Shown in pieces: positions 34,870 through 44,027 of a stretch of DNA of 64,000 bases. Positions within the stretch are counted from its first letter, which is position 1; the number at the start of each line of letters is the position of its first letter. Source of the stretch: Streptomyces formicae (lineage in GTDB: Bacteria > Actinomycetota > Actinomycetes > Streptomycetales > Streptomycetaceae); NCBI RefSeq assembly GCF_022647665.1, contig NZ_CP071872.1, positions 8,060,001 to 8,124,000 on the forward strand, written 5' to 3'. Both the position numbers and the translations under genes were made by a program. The notes beneath the pieces were generated by a model, which was not told the origin of the DNA, did no database searches, and was given only the letters and a program-made list of their open reading frames with translations.

Positions 34870-35781
34870 TCAGGCCGCAACGAGGTAGGAGAAGACGGAT
34901 TCGAGCGACTCGTCCGACGGCGAGACCGTCAGGAGCCGGATCGAGTGCTCACGGGCGACCTTCGGCAGCAGCTCCGTGAACCGCCCGAAGTCGACCGCCT
35001 GGATCCGCAACGCGCCCTCCTGCAGATCCACTTCGATCCCGGCGGTCGACGGGTCGGCGATCAGCGCGGCGGCGAGTGCCCGGTCGTCGCTGGAGCGCAC
35101 CACGTACCGGTGCGGCCGGTCCGTCATCAGCCGGCGGATCTTGCGGAAGTCGCCGCTCGCGGCGTGCCGCCCCGCGACGATCACCTCGATGTGCGAGGCG
35201 AGCTGCTCGACCTCCTCCAGGATGTGGGACGAGAACAGCACCGTACGGCCCTCGGCACCCATCCGCCGCAGCAGCTCCATCAGCTGCATGCGCTGGCGCG
35301 GGTCCATGCCGTTGAAGGGCTCGTCGAGGAGCAGGACGCTCGGCTCGTGCACGAGCGCGGACGCCATCTTGACGCGCTGGCGCATTCCCTTGCTGTACGT
35401 CGCGATCTTGCGGTCCTGCGCGTACTCCATCTCCACCGTGGCCAGCGCGCGCTGGGCTTCCTTCGCGGCCAGTCCGTGCAGTTCGGCGTTGGCGACGACG
35501 AACTCCCGCCCCGTCAGGAAGTCGTACATCGCCTCGCGCTCGGGCACGACGCCGATCTGCCGGTACACGCCTTCGTTGCGCCAGATCGCCTGCCCGTCGA
35601 GGGTGACGGTGCCCGTGGAGGGGGCGAGAAAACCACCCATCATGTTGATGAGCGTGGACTTGCCGGCTCCGTTGGGGCCGAGGAGTCCGGTGACACCGGG
35701 GCCGATCGTCATGGTCACGTCGTTGACGGCGACCACGTTGCCGAACCAGCGCGAGGTGTGGTCGATGGAAAGAGTGCTCAT
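34870..35781 (-). CDS. ABC transporter ATP-binding protein
   Basis: A 303-residue ATPase. Walker A is GPNGAGKSTL near residue 39, the signature region is YSKGMRQRVKMA, Walker B is SVLLLDEPFNGMD, and the switch His is in FSSHILEEVEQL. A C-terminal regulatory domain of about 80 residues follows, as in antibiotic-type exporters. It pairs with the permease at 34136-34855. Confidence 0.92.
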   Translation of the reverse strand: MSTLSIDHTSRWFGNVVAVNDVTMTIGPGVTGLLGPNGAGKSTLINMMGGFLAPSTGTVTLDGQAIWRNEGVYRQIGVVPEREAMYDFLTGREFVVANAELHGLAAKEAQRALATVEMEYAQDRKIATYSKGMRQRVKMASALVHEPSVLLLDEPFNGMDPRQRMQLMELLRRMGAEGRTVLFSSHILEEVEQLASHIEVIVAGRHAASGDFRKIRRLMTDRPHRYVVRSSDDRALAAALIADPSTAGIEVDLQEGALRIQAVDFGRFTELLPKVAREHSIRLLTVSPSDESLESVFSYLVAA

Positions 35782-35830
35782 GGGCGCAGCCCATTCCTTA
35801 GAGGGGTGGTGGCGGGCGACGGGTGGGCGG

Positions 35831-36742
35831 TCACAGCCCGACCTTTCGGTAGCGGCGCATGAGGACGCCGTACGAGCCGGCGATAAGCGCGAGGACGGCC
35901 AGCAGATAGACCACGCCGGTGCCCGTGCCGGGGCCGTGCCCGCCGGGGAAGGACGAGGTGGCGCCGAGGAAGGCGGTCTGTACGCCGTCGATGAGCGTGA
36001 TGGGCGAGAAGAGCCCGAGCCACTCCACCGCGTCGCCGGATCCGGTCGAGTCCGCGATGGCCTGGACCGTGGACACCGCCCCGTAGCTGATGGTGAGGGC
36101 GGCGATGACGGCGGCGACGCCGAAGCCCCGGCGCGGGGTGAGCGCCGCCATGACGAGCCCGATTCCGCCGAAGAGCAGCGAGAGGAGTGCCACGGAGACC
36201 AGCCCCTGCGCGAAGCCCTTGCTCTGGTCCGTGAAGTCCATCTTCGCCAGCAGCGAGCCGATGTAGAGGATCAGCAGGGGTGCCGCGGTGAGGACGAACA
36301 GCGCCGAGGCCATCGCGCCGAACTTGGCGAGCACGTAGTCGATGCGCTCGATGGGCCGCGAGAAGTAGAGCGGCACGGTCTTGAAGCGCAGGTCCCGGGA
36401 GACGGACTGCGGGGCCTGGGCCGCCAGGAAGAGGCCGATGACCGCCTGTGTGACGATCGCGTAGCGCGTGTAGTCGAGCGGCAGTTCCTTCAAATTGGTG
36501 GCGACCGCGACGGCGACGATGATCGCCGCAGGGAGGCACATCACCGCGAAGAGGATCATCGGCAGCACCTTGGACTTGGCGCTGCGGCCGAGTCCGTACG
36601 CGCCGCGCAGGGACTGCGAGTAGAGCGAGCGGCGGGCGTAGGCCCGGCCGAGCCGTGCGCCGTCGTAGTTGCGGTACCCGATGTTGTGGATCCGCGTGGT
36701 CTCGGCGCGGGGCGCGCCGGCTCGGGTCGTCTCGGTGGTCAT
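35831..36742 (-). CDS. ABC-2 type transporter permease
   Basis: A 303-residue permease with about six helices (MILFAVMCLPAAIIVAVAVA, VTQAVIGLFLAAQAPQSVS, ALFVLTAAPLLILYIGSLLA, VALLSLLFGGIGLVMAALT, VIAALTISYGAVSTVQAIA, VVYLLAVLALIAGSYGVLM). The SVSRDLRFKTVPLYFSRPI loop is an ABC-2 hallmark. Its start overlaps the upstream ATPase stop by 4 nt. Confidence 0.9.
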   Translation of the reverse strand: MTTETTRAGAPRAETTRIHNIGYRNYDGARLGRAYARRSLYSQSLRGAYGLGRSAKSKVLPMILFAVMCLPAAIIVAVAVATNLKELPLDYTRYAIVTQAVIGLFLAAQAPQSVSRDLRFKTVPLYFSRPIERIDYVLAKFGAMASALFVLTAAPLLILYIGSLLAKMDFTDQSKGFAQGLVSVALLSLLFGGIGLVMAALTPRRGFGVAAVIAALTISYGAVSTVQAIADSTGSGDAVEWLGLFSPITLIDGVQTAFLGATSSFPGGHGPGTGTGVVYLLAVLALIAGSYGVLMRRYRKVGL

Positions 36743-37764
36743 CGGACCGGCACCTCCGTGGGCTGGGCCTGGGCCTGGGCCTGGGCCTGGGCCTGGGCCT
36801 GGGCCTGGGCCTGGGCCTGGGCCGCGGTCTCCGCGCGGAAGACCTCCGCGATGTGGTGGCGGCGCTGTTCCATCCGCACGAGTCCGAGGCCGAGCGCGGC
36901 GACGGTGTCGCGGACGGTGTCGTACGTCTCCTCGCCGGTGGCCTCCAGGAGCAGGATGTGGCCTGCCCCGGGCAGGCCCTCCTCGACGCCGTCGTGCAGC
37001 GTGATGCCGGCCGCCGCGAGGGCCTCGCGGAGCGCCGCCGTCCCGTCCGGGTGGGCGTCGCTGTCGGTGACCTCGACCGCCAGGGTCGTCGTGATCTTGG
37101 TGAAGTCGCTGGTTGAGCTGGAGCGCAGCAGCGTGCCGCCGTCCACGACCACGACGTGGTCGCAGGTGCGCTCCAGCTCGCCGAGCAGATGGGAAGTGAC
37201 CAGGACCGAGATGCCGAAGTCGGTGTAGACGCGGCGGATCAGGCCGAGCATGTCGTCGCGGCCGACCGGGTCCAGGCCGTTGGTCGGCTCGTCGAGGAGG
37301 ACCAGCTGGGGGTCGTGGACCAGAGCCTGCGCGAGCTTGACGCGCTGCTTCATGCCGGTCGAGTAGCCGCCGATGGGGCGGTACCGCTCCTCGTAGAGGC
37401 CGACGTGGCGCAGCGTGTCGGCGGTGCGCTCGCGGGCCGCGGTCGGCGGGAGGCCGGACATGCGCGCCATGTGGACGACGAACTCGGTGGCCGAGACATC
37501 GGGCGGCAGGCAGTCGTGCTCGGGCATGTAGCCGACGCGTTCGCGGATGGCGGCACCGGAGGTGGCGACGTCGAGGCCGAGCACCTCGGCGCGGCCCTCC
37601 GTAGCCGGGGACAGACCCAGAAGGATCTTGATCAGTGTGGACTTGCCGGCCCCGTTGGCGCCCACGAGTCCGGTCACGCCGGGCCCGATGTCCAAGGAGA
37701 GCCGGTCAAGCGCGGTCACCCGTGGGAACCGCTTGCTCAGGCTTTCGGTCACGATCACAGTCAC
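36739..37764 (-). CDS. ABC transporter ATP-binding protein with poly(Gln-Ala) tail
   Basis: A 341-residue ATPase with Walker A GANGAGKSTLIK, signature YSTGMKQRVKLA and Walker B LVLLDEPTNGLD. After a regulatory C-terminal domain the protein ends in about eleven Gln-Ala dipeptides encoded by a hexanucleotide repeat. First gene of the exporter operon, coupled to the permease at 35831-36742. Two ATPase-permease pairs in series may act as two exporters or one mixed complex. Confidence 0.92.
   Translation of the reverse strand: MTVIVTESLSKRFPRVTALDRLSLDIGPGVTGLVGANGAGKSTLIKILLGLSPATEGRAEVLGLDVATSGAAIRERVGYMPEHDCLPPDVSATEFVVHMARMSGLPPTAARERTADTLRHVGLYEERYRPIGGYSTGMKQRVKLAQALVHDPQLVLLDEPTNGLDPVGRDDMLGLIRRVYTDFGISVLVTSHLLGELERTCDHVVVVDGGTLLRSSSTSDFTKITTTLAVEVTDSDAHPDGTAALREALAAAGITLHDGVEEGLPGAGHILLLEATGEETYDTVRDTVAALGLGLVRMEQRRHHIAEVFRAETAAQAQAQAQAQAQAQAQAQAQPTEVPVR
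36758..36826 (-). repeat. Hexanucleotide tandem repeat (GCCCAG)n
   Basis: Plus-strand CTGGGC is repeated about eleven times without interruption, encoding (Gln-Ala)n at the C terminus of the ABC ATPase. Because the unit is 6 bp, changes in copy number keep the frame and vary only tail length. Confidence 0.85.
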
Positions 37765-37996
37765 GCTACGAAGGTAGTGGCGCGCACCACACCCGGCGTC
37801 AGCCCTGGCGGCTGGATTCGCATCCGACTCCAGACGTACGGACCCGTAGGGGGCCCCGCCCGAGGAGGACGGAGTTGTCCACAGACGCGGGGGTGTCCAC
37901 AGGCTGCTGCACGGCCCTTGACGCAGCCGTCGAGCATTGTCACATTCATCAGTGTCAAGTTACGAGCACGTACCGCACACGGGACGGACGGGTGGC
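37765..37996. promoter_or_regulatory. Divergent promoter region with DnaA-type boxes
   Basis: A perfect TTGTCCACA is at 37875-37883 and GTGTCCACA (one mismatch) at 37893-37901, 10 bp apart. The region separates the exporter operon from the M24 gene. Confidence 0.5.
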
Positions 37997-38866
37997 ATGA
38001 CCTCAGCAGTGAGTGGCACGACCTCGGCAGCACTGAGTGAACGGACCGCGGAGCTGCGGGGGTTCCGGGAGGTGCAGCGCCTGGCCTATGACTGCGCGGA
38101 GGCGGTCGCGGCGCAGCTCAAGCCGGGGGTGACCGAGCGCGAGGCGGCGCGGATGCAGCGCGAGTGGCTGCGTGAGCGCGGGGTGCGCGACTGGTTCCAT
38201 CTGCCGTTCGCCTGGTTCGGGGACCGCACGGCCTTCGCCGGCTTCCGGATACCGCTCCAGTTCTTCCCGACCGACCGGAGGCTGGAGGCGGGGATGCCCT
38301 TCATCCTCGACATGGCCCCGGTGTACGAGGGCTTCACCGCCGACATCGGCTACTCGGGCTGCCTCGGGCCCCATCCGGTGCACGACAAGCTGCTCTCCGA
38401 CCTGCGGACGCACCGCGAGCTGATCCTGCGCGAGGTGCGCGAGCGCCGCTCGCTCCGGGAGATCTACGAGGACGTGGACCGCCTGATGGTCCGGCAGGGG
38501 TATGCCAACCGGCATCGCGCGTATCCCTTCGGGGTCATCGCGCACAAGGTCGACCGGGTCAGGGAGCGCCGCTGGTCGCCGACGCTCTTCGGATTCGGCA
38601 CCCAGTCGCTGAAGGGGCTCGCGAGCGATGCCCTGCACGGTCACCGGGAGGGCTGGTCGCCGCTCTGGTCGCCGTACAGGTTCTCCGACCATCCGCCGCA
38701 GCCGGGGCTCTGGGCGGTCGAGCCGCACCTCGGATTCCGGGGCACGGGCGCGAAGTTCGAGGAGATCCTGGTCGTCACCGACTCCCGGGACCCGGAGCAG
38801 AGTGCGTTCTGGCTGGACGACGATCTGCCGCATGTGCGGCGCTGGGCCGAGGAGGAGGTCGCGTGA
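37997..38866 (+). CDS. M24-family metallopeptidase-like protein
   Basis: A 289-residue pita-bread protein without the N-terminal creatinase domain. Candidate dimetal ligands are Asp in FILDMAPVYEG, Asp in FTADIGYSG, Glu in WAVEPHLGF and Glu in KFEEILVVTD, with His in VIAHKVDR, so activity is plausible. The 80-residue span with YRFSDHPPQPGLW is unusual for aminopeptidases. Start ATG 37997 was chosen over an open upstream extension. It overlaps the following fusion gene by 4 nt. Confidence 0.8.
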   Translation: MTSAVSGTTSAALSERTAELRGFREVQRLAYDCAEAVAAQLKPGVTEREAARMQREWLRERGVRDWFHLPFAWFGDRTAFAGFRIPLQFFPTDRRLEAGMPFILDMAPVYEGFTADIGYSGCLGPHPVHDKLLSDLRTHRELILREVRERRSLREIYEDVDRLMVRQGYANRHRAYPFGVIAHKVDRVRERRWSPTLFGFGTQSLKGLASDALHGHREGWSPLWSPYRFSDHPPQPGLWAVEPHLGFRGTGAKFEEILVVTDSRDPEQSAFWLDDDLPHVRRWAEEEVA

Positions 38867-40719
38867 GCATGGGGATCGAGGACACGGGGAACGACGGCAC
38901 GGGTATCAAGGGCATGGACGGCACAGGGAACGACAGCACAGGGAACGACGGTGCGCGTGAGCGATGGGTGCGTACGGGCGGGATCGAGCTGTGCGTGGCC
39001 GAGTGGGGGGACGCCGCACAGCCGACCGTCGTGCTCGTGCACGGCTATCCGGACTCCAAGGAGGTCTGGTCCGAGGTCGCGGCCCGGCTGGCCGAGCGCT
39101 TCCACGTCGTGCTCTACGACGTGCGGGGTCACGGCCGTTCGACGGCGCCGGTGCCCCTGCGCGGCGGCTTCACGCTGGAGAAGCTGACGGACGACTTCCT
39201 GGCGGTCGTGGACGCGGTGAGCCCGGACCGGCCGGTGCACCTCGTCGGTCACGACTGGGGGTCCGTGCAGTCGTGGGAGTTCGTCACGGTGAAGCGGACC
39301 GAGGGCAGGATCGCGTCCTTCACCTCGATGTCGGGCCCCTCGCTCGACCACTTCGGGCACTGGATCAAGGAGCGAATGAGCCGCCCGACCCCGCGCCGCG
39401 TCGGCCAGCTCCTCGGCCAGGGCGCCAAGTCCTGGTACGTGTACATGCTGCATACGCCCGCGCTGCCCGAGCTGGCCTGGCGCGGACCGCTCGGCAAGCA
39501 GTGGCCGAAGATCCTCCAACGGATCGAGAAGGTGCCCACCGTTGACTATCCGACCTCGTCGCTGCCGTCGGACGCGGCGCACGGCGCCTGGCTCTACCGG
39601 GACAACGTGCGCGCCCGGCTGCTGCGGCCCCGCCCCGATGCGTATGCGCACGTTCCGGTCCAGCTGATCACGCCGACCGGCGACGCCTTCTTGTCCGAGC
39701 GGCTCTATGACGATCTGGGCCGGTGGGCACCGCAGTTGGTGCGCCGGGCACTGCCGGCGAAGCACTGGGTGCCACGCACTCGCCCGGACCAACTGGCCGC
39801 GTGGATCTCCGAGTTCGTGACGGCCAATGACGACGCCGGCGGCCCGGCCGGGGCGGCCCTGATGGTCCGGGAGAGCCCCGCCCCCGGTCCGTACGCCGAG
39901 CGGTTCGGCGGACAGCTGGTACTGGTGACGGGCGCGGCCAGCGGCATCGGGCGGGCCACGGCCTTCGCCTTCGCGGAGGCCGGCGCGCGGGTCGTCGCCG
40001 TCGACCTGGACGCGGAGGGGGCGGCCAGGACGGCGGACATGGCCCGGCTGATCGGCGCCCCGGCGGCCTGGGGCGAGGCGGTGGACGTCGGTGACGAGCA
40101 GGCGATGGAGAAGCTCGCCGGGAAGGTCGCCGCCGAGTACGGCATCGTGGATGTGCTGGTCAACAATGCGGGGATCGGGCTATCCGGCTCGTTCTTCGAC
40201 ACGACGAGCGAGGACTGGCGCAAGGTCCTCGACGTCAATCTGTGGGGTGTGATCCACGGCTGTCGGATCTTCGGCAGGCAGATGACCGAGCGCGGTCAGG
40301 GCGGCCATATCGTCAACGTCGCCTCGGCGGCCGCGTACCAGCCGTCGAGGGCCCTCCCCGCGTACTCGACATCGAAGGCGGCGGTGCTGATGCTCAGCGA
40401 ATGCCTGCGGGCGGAGCTGGCCGGTCAGGACATCGGCGTCTCCGCGATCTGCCCGGGCTTGGTGAACACGAACATCACGGCGACCGCGCGCTTCGCCGGG
40501 GTCTCCGACGAGGAGCAGAAGCGCCGCCGCAAGAAGTCCTCCCGGCTGTACGGGCTGCGCAACTACCCGCCGGAGAAGGTCGCCGACGCGGTGCTGCGCG
40601 CCGTCGTAAGGAACCAGGCGGTGGTCCCGGTGACACCGGAGGCGCGGAGCGCCCGCCTCATGTCCCGCTTCACCCCCGGGGCCCTGCGTGCGATAGCCCG
40701 GCTGGAGCCACCGCTGTGA
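38863..40719 (+). CDS. Alpha/beta-hydrolase and short-chain dehydrogenase fusion
   Basis: A 618-residue two-domain enzyme. After a Gly/Asn/Asp/Thr repeat tail (about 33 residues) comes an alpha/beta hydrolase (VVLVHGYPDSKEVW, YDVRGHGRS, nucleophile elbow GHDWGS with Asp as in epoxide hydrolases). From about residue 345 there is an SDR domain: cofactor loop TGAASGIGRA, NNAGIG, catalytic YSTSK and PGLVNT. One polypeptide may open and then oxidise or reduce a lipid-like substrate; that is inference. GTG start overlaps the M24 gene. Confidence 0.9.
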   Translation: MSMGIEDTGNDGTGIKGMDGTGNDSTGNDGARERWVRTGGIELCVAEWGDAAQPTVVLVHGYPDSKEVWSEVAARLAERFHVVLYDVRGHGRSTAPVPLRGGFTLEKLTDDFLAVVDAVSPDRPVHLVGHDWGSVQSWEFVTVKRTEGRIASFTSMSGPSLDHFGHWIKERMSRPTPRRVGQLLGQGAKSWYVYMLHTPALPELAWRGPLGKQWPKILQRIEKVPTVDYPTSSLPSDAAHGAWLYRDNVRARLLRPRPDAYAHVPVQLITPTGDAFLSERLYDDLGRWAPQLVRRALPAKHWVPRTRPDQLAAWISEFVTANDDAGGPAGAALMVRESPAPGPYAERFGGQLVLVTGAASGIGRATAFAFAEAGARVVAVDLDAEGAARTADMARLIGAPAAWGEAVDVGDEQAMEKLAGKVAAEYGIVDVLVNNAGIGLSGSFFDTTSEDWRKVLDVNLWGVIHGCRIFGRQMTERGQGGHIVNVASAAAYQPSRALPAYSTSKAAVLMLSECLRAELAGQDIGVSAICPGLVNTNITATARFAGVSDEEQKRRRKKSSRLYGLRNYPPEKVADAVLRAVVRNQAVVPVTPEARSARLMSRFTPGALRAIARLEPPL

Positions 40720-40790
40720 GCGGGCACGGCGTGAGCGGGCACGGCGTGAGCGGCCACGGCGTGAGCGGCCACGGGGCGAGCGGGTACGAG
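40716..40790 (+). repeat. Five tandem 15-bp repeats
   Basis: The unit GTGAGCGGGCACGGC is repeated about five times with minor changes between the fusion gene and merR. One frame would read SGHGVSGHG, suggesting a frameshifted repeat tail of the upstream protein. Confidence 0.75.
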
Positions 40791-40834
40791 GCGGGCGGCC
40801 ACGGGGGACCGAGCAGGGTGCAGGCGGGCAGACC

Positions 40835-41773
40835 ATGAGCGAGCCGGCTGCCGAGTACCGCATCGAGGACCTGGCGCATCACAGCGGCGCCACGGTCCGG
40901 ACGATCCGCGCCTACCAGGACCGGGGGCTGCTGCCCAGGCCGGAGCGGCGCGGCCGGTCCAATGTGTACGGGGACACGCATCTGGCCCGGCTGCGGCAGA
41001 TCGCCGGTCTGCTGGACAGGGGGTACACCCTGGCTTCCATCAAGGAGCTGCTGGAGGCATGGGACGCGGGGCGCGGGCTCGGCGGGGTGCTCGGTCTGGT
41101 CGCCGAGGTCCAGGGCCCGTGGACCGACGAGGTCGCGGACCGGATCTCCCGAGCGGAGCTGGACGCGACGTTCGGCGGCAAGCCCGACGAGGAGGCCATC
41201 GCCGAGGCGGTGGAGCTCGGCGTGCTGGAGCGCATTCCGGGCCGGGACGACGAGTTCCTGGTGCCCAGCCCCCAGGAGCTGGCCGTGGCCGCCGAGTTGT
41301 ACGCGGCGGGCGTGCCGCTGCTGGCAATATCGGACCACCTGCGGGAACTTCGCGGACAGGTGGAGCACATAGCTTCCCGTTTCCTGGAGTTCACCACCGA
41401 GCACGTCTTCGCGCGCTACCTCGGCCATCGGCCGCCGACGGACGCGAACGCGGCGGAGGCGGCGACGATGGTGCGGCGGCTGCGGCCGCTGGCCCAGCAG
41501 ACCGTGGACGCCGAACTGGCTCGGGCCATGCGGACGTTCGCCACCCGGCACCTGCAGCACCATCTGGGCGCGGAGGGTCCGCCGGCGCCCAGCGACCAGC
41601 GGCGCCGTGTGGCACTGCCCGTCACGACGATAGACGCTGTACAGCGTCTGGTTGGCCCTGAGCACGTGGCGACGTTCATCGCCGCCGCGACCGAACGGGA
41701 GGTGTATGCACGGACATTGGACACACTCACAGCAATCCATCAGGAATCAGGAGAAGTTGATCAAATACGTTGA
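40835..41773 (+). CDS. MerR-family transcriptional regulator
   Basis: A 312-residue regulator. The N-terminal winged helix reads YRIEDLAHHSGATVRTIRAY and QDRGLLPRPERRGRSNVYGD, followed by the dimerisation helix. The long C-terminal part (about 200 residues) has no cysteines of a metal sensor and may bind a small molecule. The M24, hydrolase-SDR and merR genes run in the same direction with tight spacing, so it may control that operon. Confidence 0.9.
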   Translation: MSEPAAEYRIEDLAHHSGATVRTIRAYQDRGLLPRPERRGRSNVYGDTHLARLRQIAGLLDRGYTLASIKELLEAWDAGRGLGGVLGLVAEVQGPWTDEVADRISRAELDATFGGKPDEEAIAEAVELGVLERIPGRDDEFLVPSPQELAVAAELYAAGVPLLAISDHLRELRGQVEHIASRFLEFTTEHVFARYLGHRPPTDANAAEAATMVRRLRPLAQQTVDAELARAMRTFATRHLQHHLGAEGPPAPSDQRRRVALPVTTIDAVQRLVGPEHVATFIAAATEREVYARTLDTLTAIHQESGEVDQIR

Positions 41774-41911
41774 TTTTCTCCGAGGATTGTCCACAGGATC
41801 GTCAATTCCCCCTGTGGATAACGAACTTGGCTGTGGATCAAACATGTGGATCACCATCGCCCGGATGAAAATCGCGTGGCGGTGCGCTGACGACGGCGGG
41901 ACTCTGATGGC
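41774..41911. promoter_or_regulatory. Short intergenic region with dense DnaA-type boxes
   Basis: TTGTCCACA at 41787-41795 (+) and TTATCCACA at 41813-41821 (-) are perfect; TGATCCACA occurs twice on the minus strand at 41832-41840 and 41845-41853. Four boxes lie within 67 bp between merR and kptA. Confidence 0.6.
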
Positions 41912-42484
41912 ATGAACGAAACACGCATCGACGATGCACACACCGACGAAAGACGCACCGTCAAGGTGTCGAAGTACCTCTCGAAGCATCTGCGGCACCA
42001 GCCCGAGCGAATCGGGATCACGCTGGACGAGAACGGCTGGGTCGCGATCGACGAGCTGATGCGAGCAGCGGCCGCGCACGGCTTCCGCTTCACCCGGGCC
42101 GAGCTCGATCATGTCGTCGCCGTCAACGACAAGCGGCGCTTCACGATCGACGGCACCCGGATCCGGGCCAACCAGGGGCACACCGTCGAGGTCGACCTGG
42201 ACCTGCCGGCCGCCGAGCCGCCGGCGTACCTCTACCACGGCACGGTCGCCCGCAGCCTGGACGTGATCCGCGCCGAGGGCCTGCGTCCCATGGCGCGCCA
42301 CCATGTCCACCTCTCACCGGACCGGGAGACCGCCACCCGTGTCGGCGCCCGCCGGGGCTGCCCGGTCGTCCTCTCCGTGGACGCGGGCGCGATGCACCGC
42401 GCGGGCCATGTCTTCTACGTCAGCGCCAATGGCGTGTGGCTCACGGACGCGGTCCCGCCGGAGTTCCTGCGCTTCCCCGGTTGA
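41912..42484 (+). CDS. kptA: RNA 2'-phosphotransferase (Tpt1/KptA)
   Basis: A 190-residue enzyme that moves a 2'-phosphate from RNA to NAD+. Family motifs: KVSKYLSKHLRHQPERIGI, DENGWVAIDELM, LYHGTVARSLDVIRAEGLRP with the catalytic HGT, MARHHVHLS, and FYVSANGVWLTDAVPP. In fungi and plants it completes tRNA splicing. Bacteria lack that ligation pathway as far as known, so its role here is open. Confidence 0.93.
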   Translation: MNETRIDDAHTDERRTVKVSKYLSKHLRHQPERIGITLDENGWVAIDELMRAAAAHGFRFTRAELDHVVAVNDKRRFTIDGTRIRANQGHTVEVDLDLPAAEPPAYLYHGTVARSLDVIRAEGLRPMARHHVHLSPDRETATRVGARRGCPVVLSVDAGAMHRAGHVFYVSANGVWLTDAVPPEFLRFPG

Positions 42485-42548
42485 GCCGTGCGAGGACGGG
42501 GAGCCGCGCCGGGAAGCCTTCCGACAGGCGCACCGTACGCTGGAGCGC

Positions 42549-42809
42549 ATGACGTCTCCTCTGCGCCTCAGCACCGTGATCCTTCCCGTGCACCGCTGGA
42601 ACGAGGGAGGCCGGGCGCTCTGGCAGCGAGCCGAGGAGCTGGGTTTCCACGCCGCGTACACCTATGACCACCTGGCCTGGCGGACCTTCCGGGACGGACC
42701 CTGGTTCGGTGCCGTCCCCACCCTCACCGCCGCCGCGGCGGCCACCGGCACCCTGCGTCTGGGCACCCTGGTGACCTCAGTCAAGCCTTGTTCACCTATC
42801 GCATCCTGA
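42549..42809 (+). pseudogene. 5' fragment of LLM flavin-dependent oxidoreductase
   Basis: Reads MTSPLRLSTVILPVHRWNEG through GTLRLGTLVTS, the first 77 residues of a luciferase-like monooxygenase, then loses homology at 42780 and stops at 42809. The matching C-terminal piece is at 48079-48165 on the same strand. The start lies just downstream of kptA. It is about four-fifths identical by eye to the intact inverted paralogue at 43006-43908. Confidence 0.8.
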
Positions 42810-43005
42810 CCTGTGACTTCAGCGTCATCTCTACGTAGCGTCACGGTCCACGACGCTGCTGGAGCCGTCGGGGGCGCTACAGGTAGTTCCCCTTGGCCGC
42901 CAAGCTCGGCGCGAGACTTGATGACGCCCCGCCTTCTCGTCTCTGCCAGGTGATGCGCTGCGGCACGAACGCCCCGTTCGTCATGGGTGCAGCGGCGATT
43001 GCAGC

Positions 43006-43908
43006 TCAGCGGAGTTGGGCGGTGGCTTCGGTGGCGATCTCCTCGAAGACAGCCTGATCCGCAGCGAAATCCGAGTCGGCGATCGGCCAATGGATCACGA
43101 TCTCGGTGAAACCCAGCTCCTGGTGGCGGCCAGCGAAGTCCACGAAGGCGTCCAGGGACTCCAGTGGACGGCTGCGGTCCGGTGTGAAGCCGGTGAGCAG
43201 GATCTTGTCCAGCTCGGTCATGTCCCGCCCTTTGTCCGCGCACGCCTTGCCGAGCTTCTCGAACTGGCTGCGGATCGCCTCCACCGACTGCTCCGGGGTG
43301 CCCTCCTCGTACAGCCTCGGGTCGCCCGTCGTCACCCACGCCTGCCCGTACTGGGCGGCCAGCTTCAGGCCGCGCGGCCCGGTCGCTGCCACTGCGAACG
43401 GCAGCCGGGGCCGCTGGACGCAGCCGGGGACGTTGCGGACCTCATGGGCGGAGTAGTGGGTGCCGTGCTGGGTAACCGCGTCCTCGGTGAGCAGCCGGTC
43501 GAGAAGCGGCAGGAACTCGCCGAACCGGTCCGCCCGCTCCTTCGGCGTCCACGCCTCCTGCCCCAACGCTGTCGCGTCGAAGCCGTTGCCGCCAGCCCCG
43601 ATGCCGAGGGTGATACGGCCGCCCGAGACGTCGTCCAGGGAGATCAGCTCCTTGGCCAGCGTCACGGGGTGTCTGAAGTTGGGCGACGTGACGAGGGTGC
43701 CCAAGCGCAGGCGCTCCGTGGCCGTCGCCGCTGCAGTGAGCGTGGGGACGGCACCGAACCAGGGGCCGTCACGAAATGTCCGCCAGGACAGGTGGTCGTA
43801 CGTGTAGGCGGCGTAAAAACCCAGCTCCTCCGCACGCTTCCAGCGGTCTCTGCTGCCCTCGTGCCAGCGATGGATGGGGAGGATGACAGTGCTCAGACGC
43901 AAGCTCAT
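43006..43908 (-). CDS. LLM-class flavin-dependent oxidoreductase
   Basis: A 300-residue F420/FMN-type monooxygenase-like protein: LGFYAAYTYDHLSWR, LRLGTLVTSPNFRHPVTLAK and GRITLGIGAGGNG are typical of the TIM-barrel family. ATG 43908 was chosen because the protein then begins like the broken copy (MSLRLSTVILPIHRW). It lies in inverted orientation inside the insertion that split its paralogue and may replace its function. Substrate unknown. Confidence 0.88.
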   Translation of the reverse strand: MSLRLSTVILPIHRWHEGSRDRWKRAEELGFYAAYTYDHLSWRTFRDGPWFGAVPTLTAAATATERLRLGTLVTSPNFRHPVTLAKELISLDDVSGGRITLGIGAGGNGFDATALGQEAWTPKERADRFGEFLPLLDRLLTEDAVTQHGTHYSAHEVRNVPGCVQRPRLPFAVAATGPRGLKLAAQYGQAWVTTGDPRLYEEGTPEQSVEAIRSQFEKLGKACADKGRDMTELDKILLTGFTPDRSRPLESLDAFVDFAGRHQELGFTEIVIHWPIADSDFAADQAVFEEIATEATAQLR

Positions 43909-44027
43909 GACCACGAGCCTACGTGCATCCCGTGAGAGTCCCACTATCACTACGGACCGTGAGGTGCTCAGGCTGCGTCCAGAGCTTCCCAAGCCGCAGC
44001 GATCCTGTCCGGAACGAGCTGGTCATG

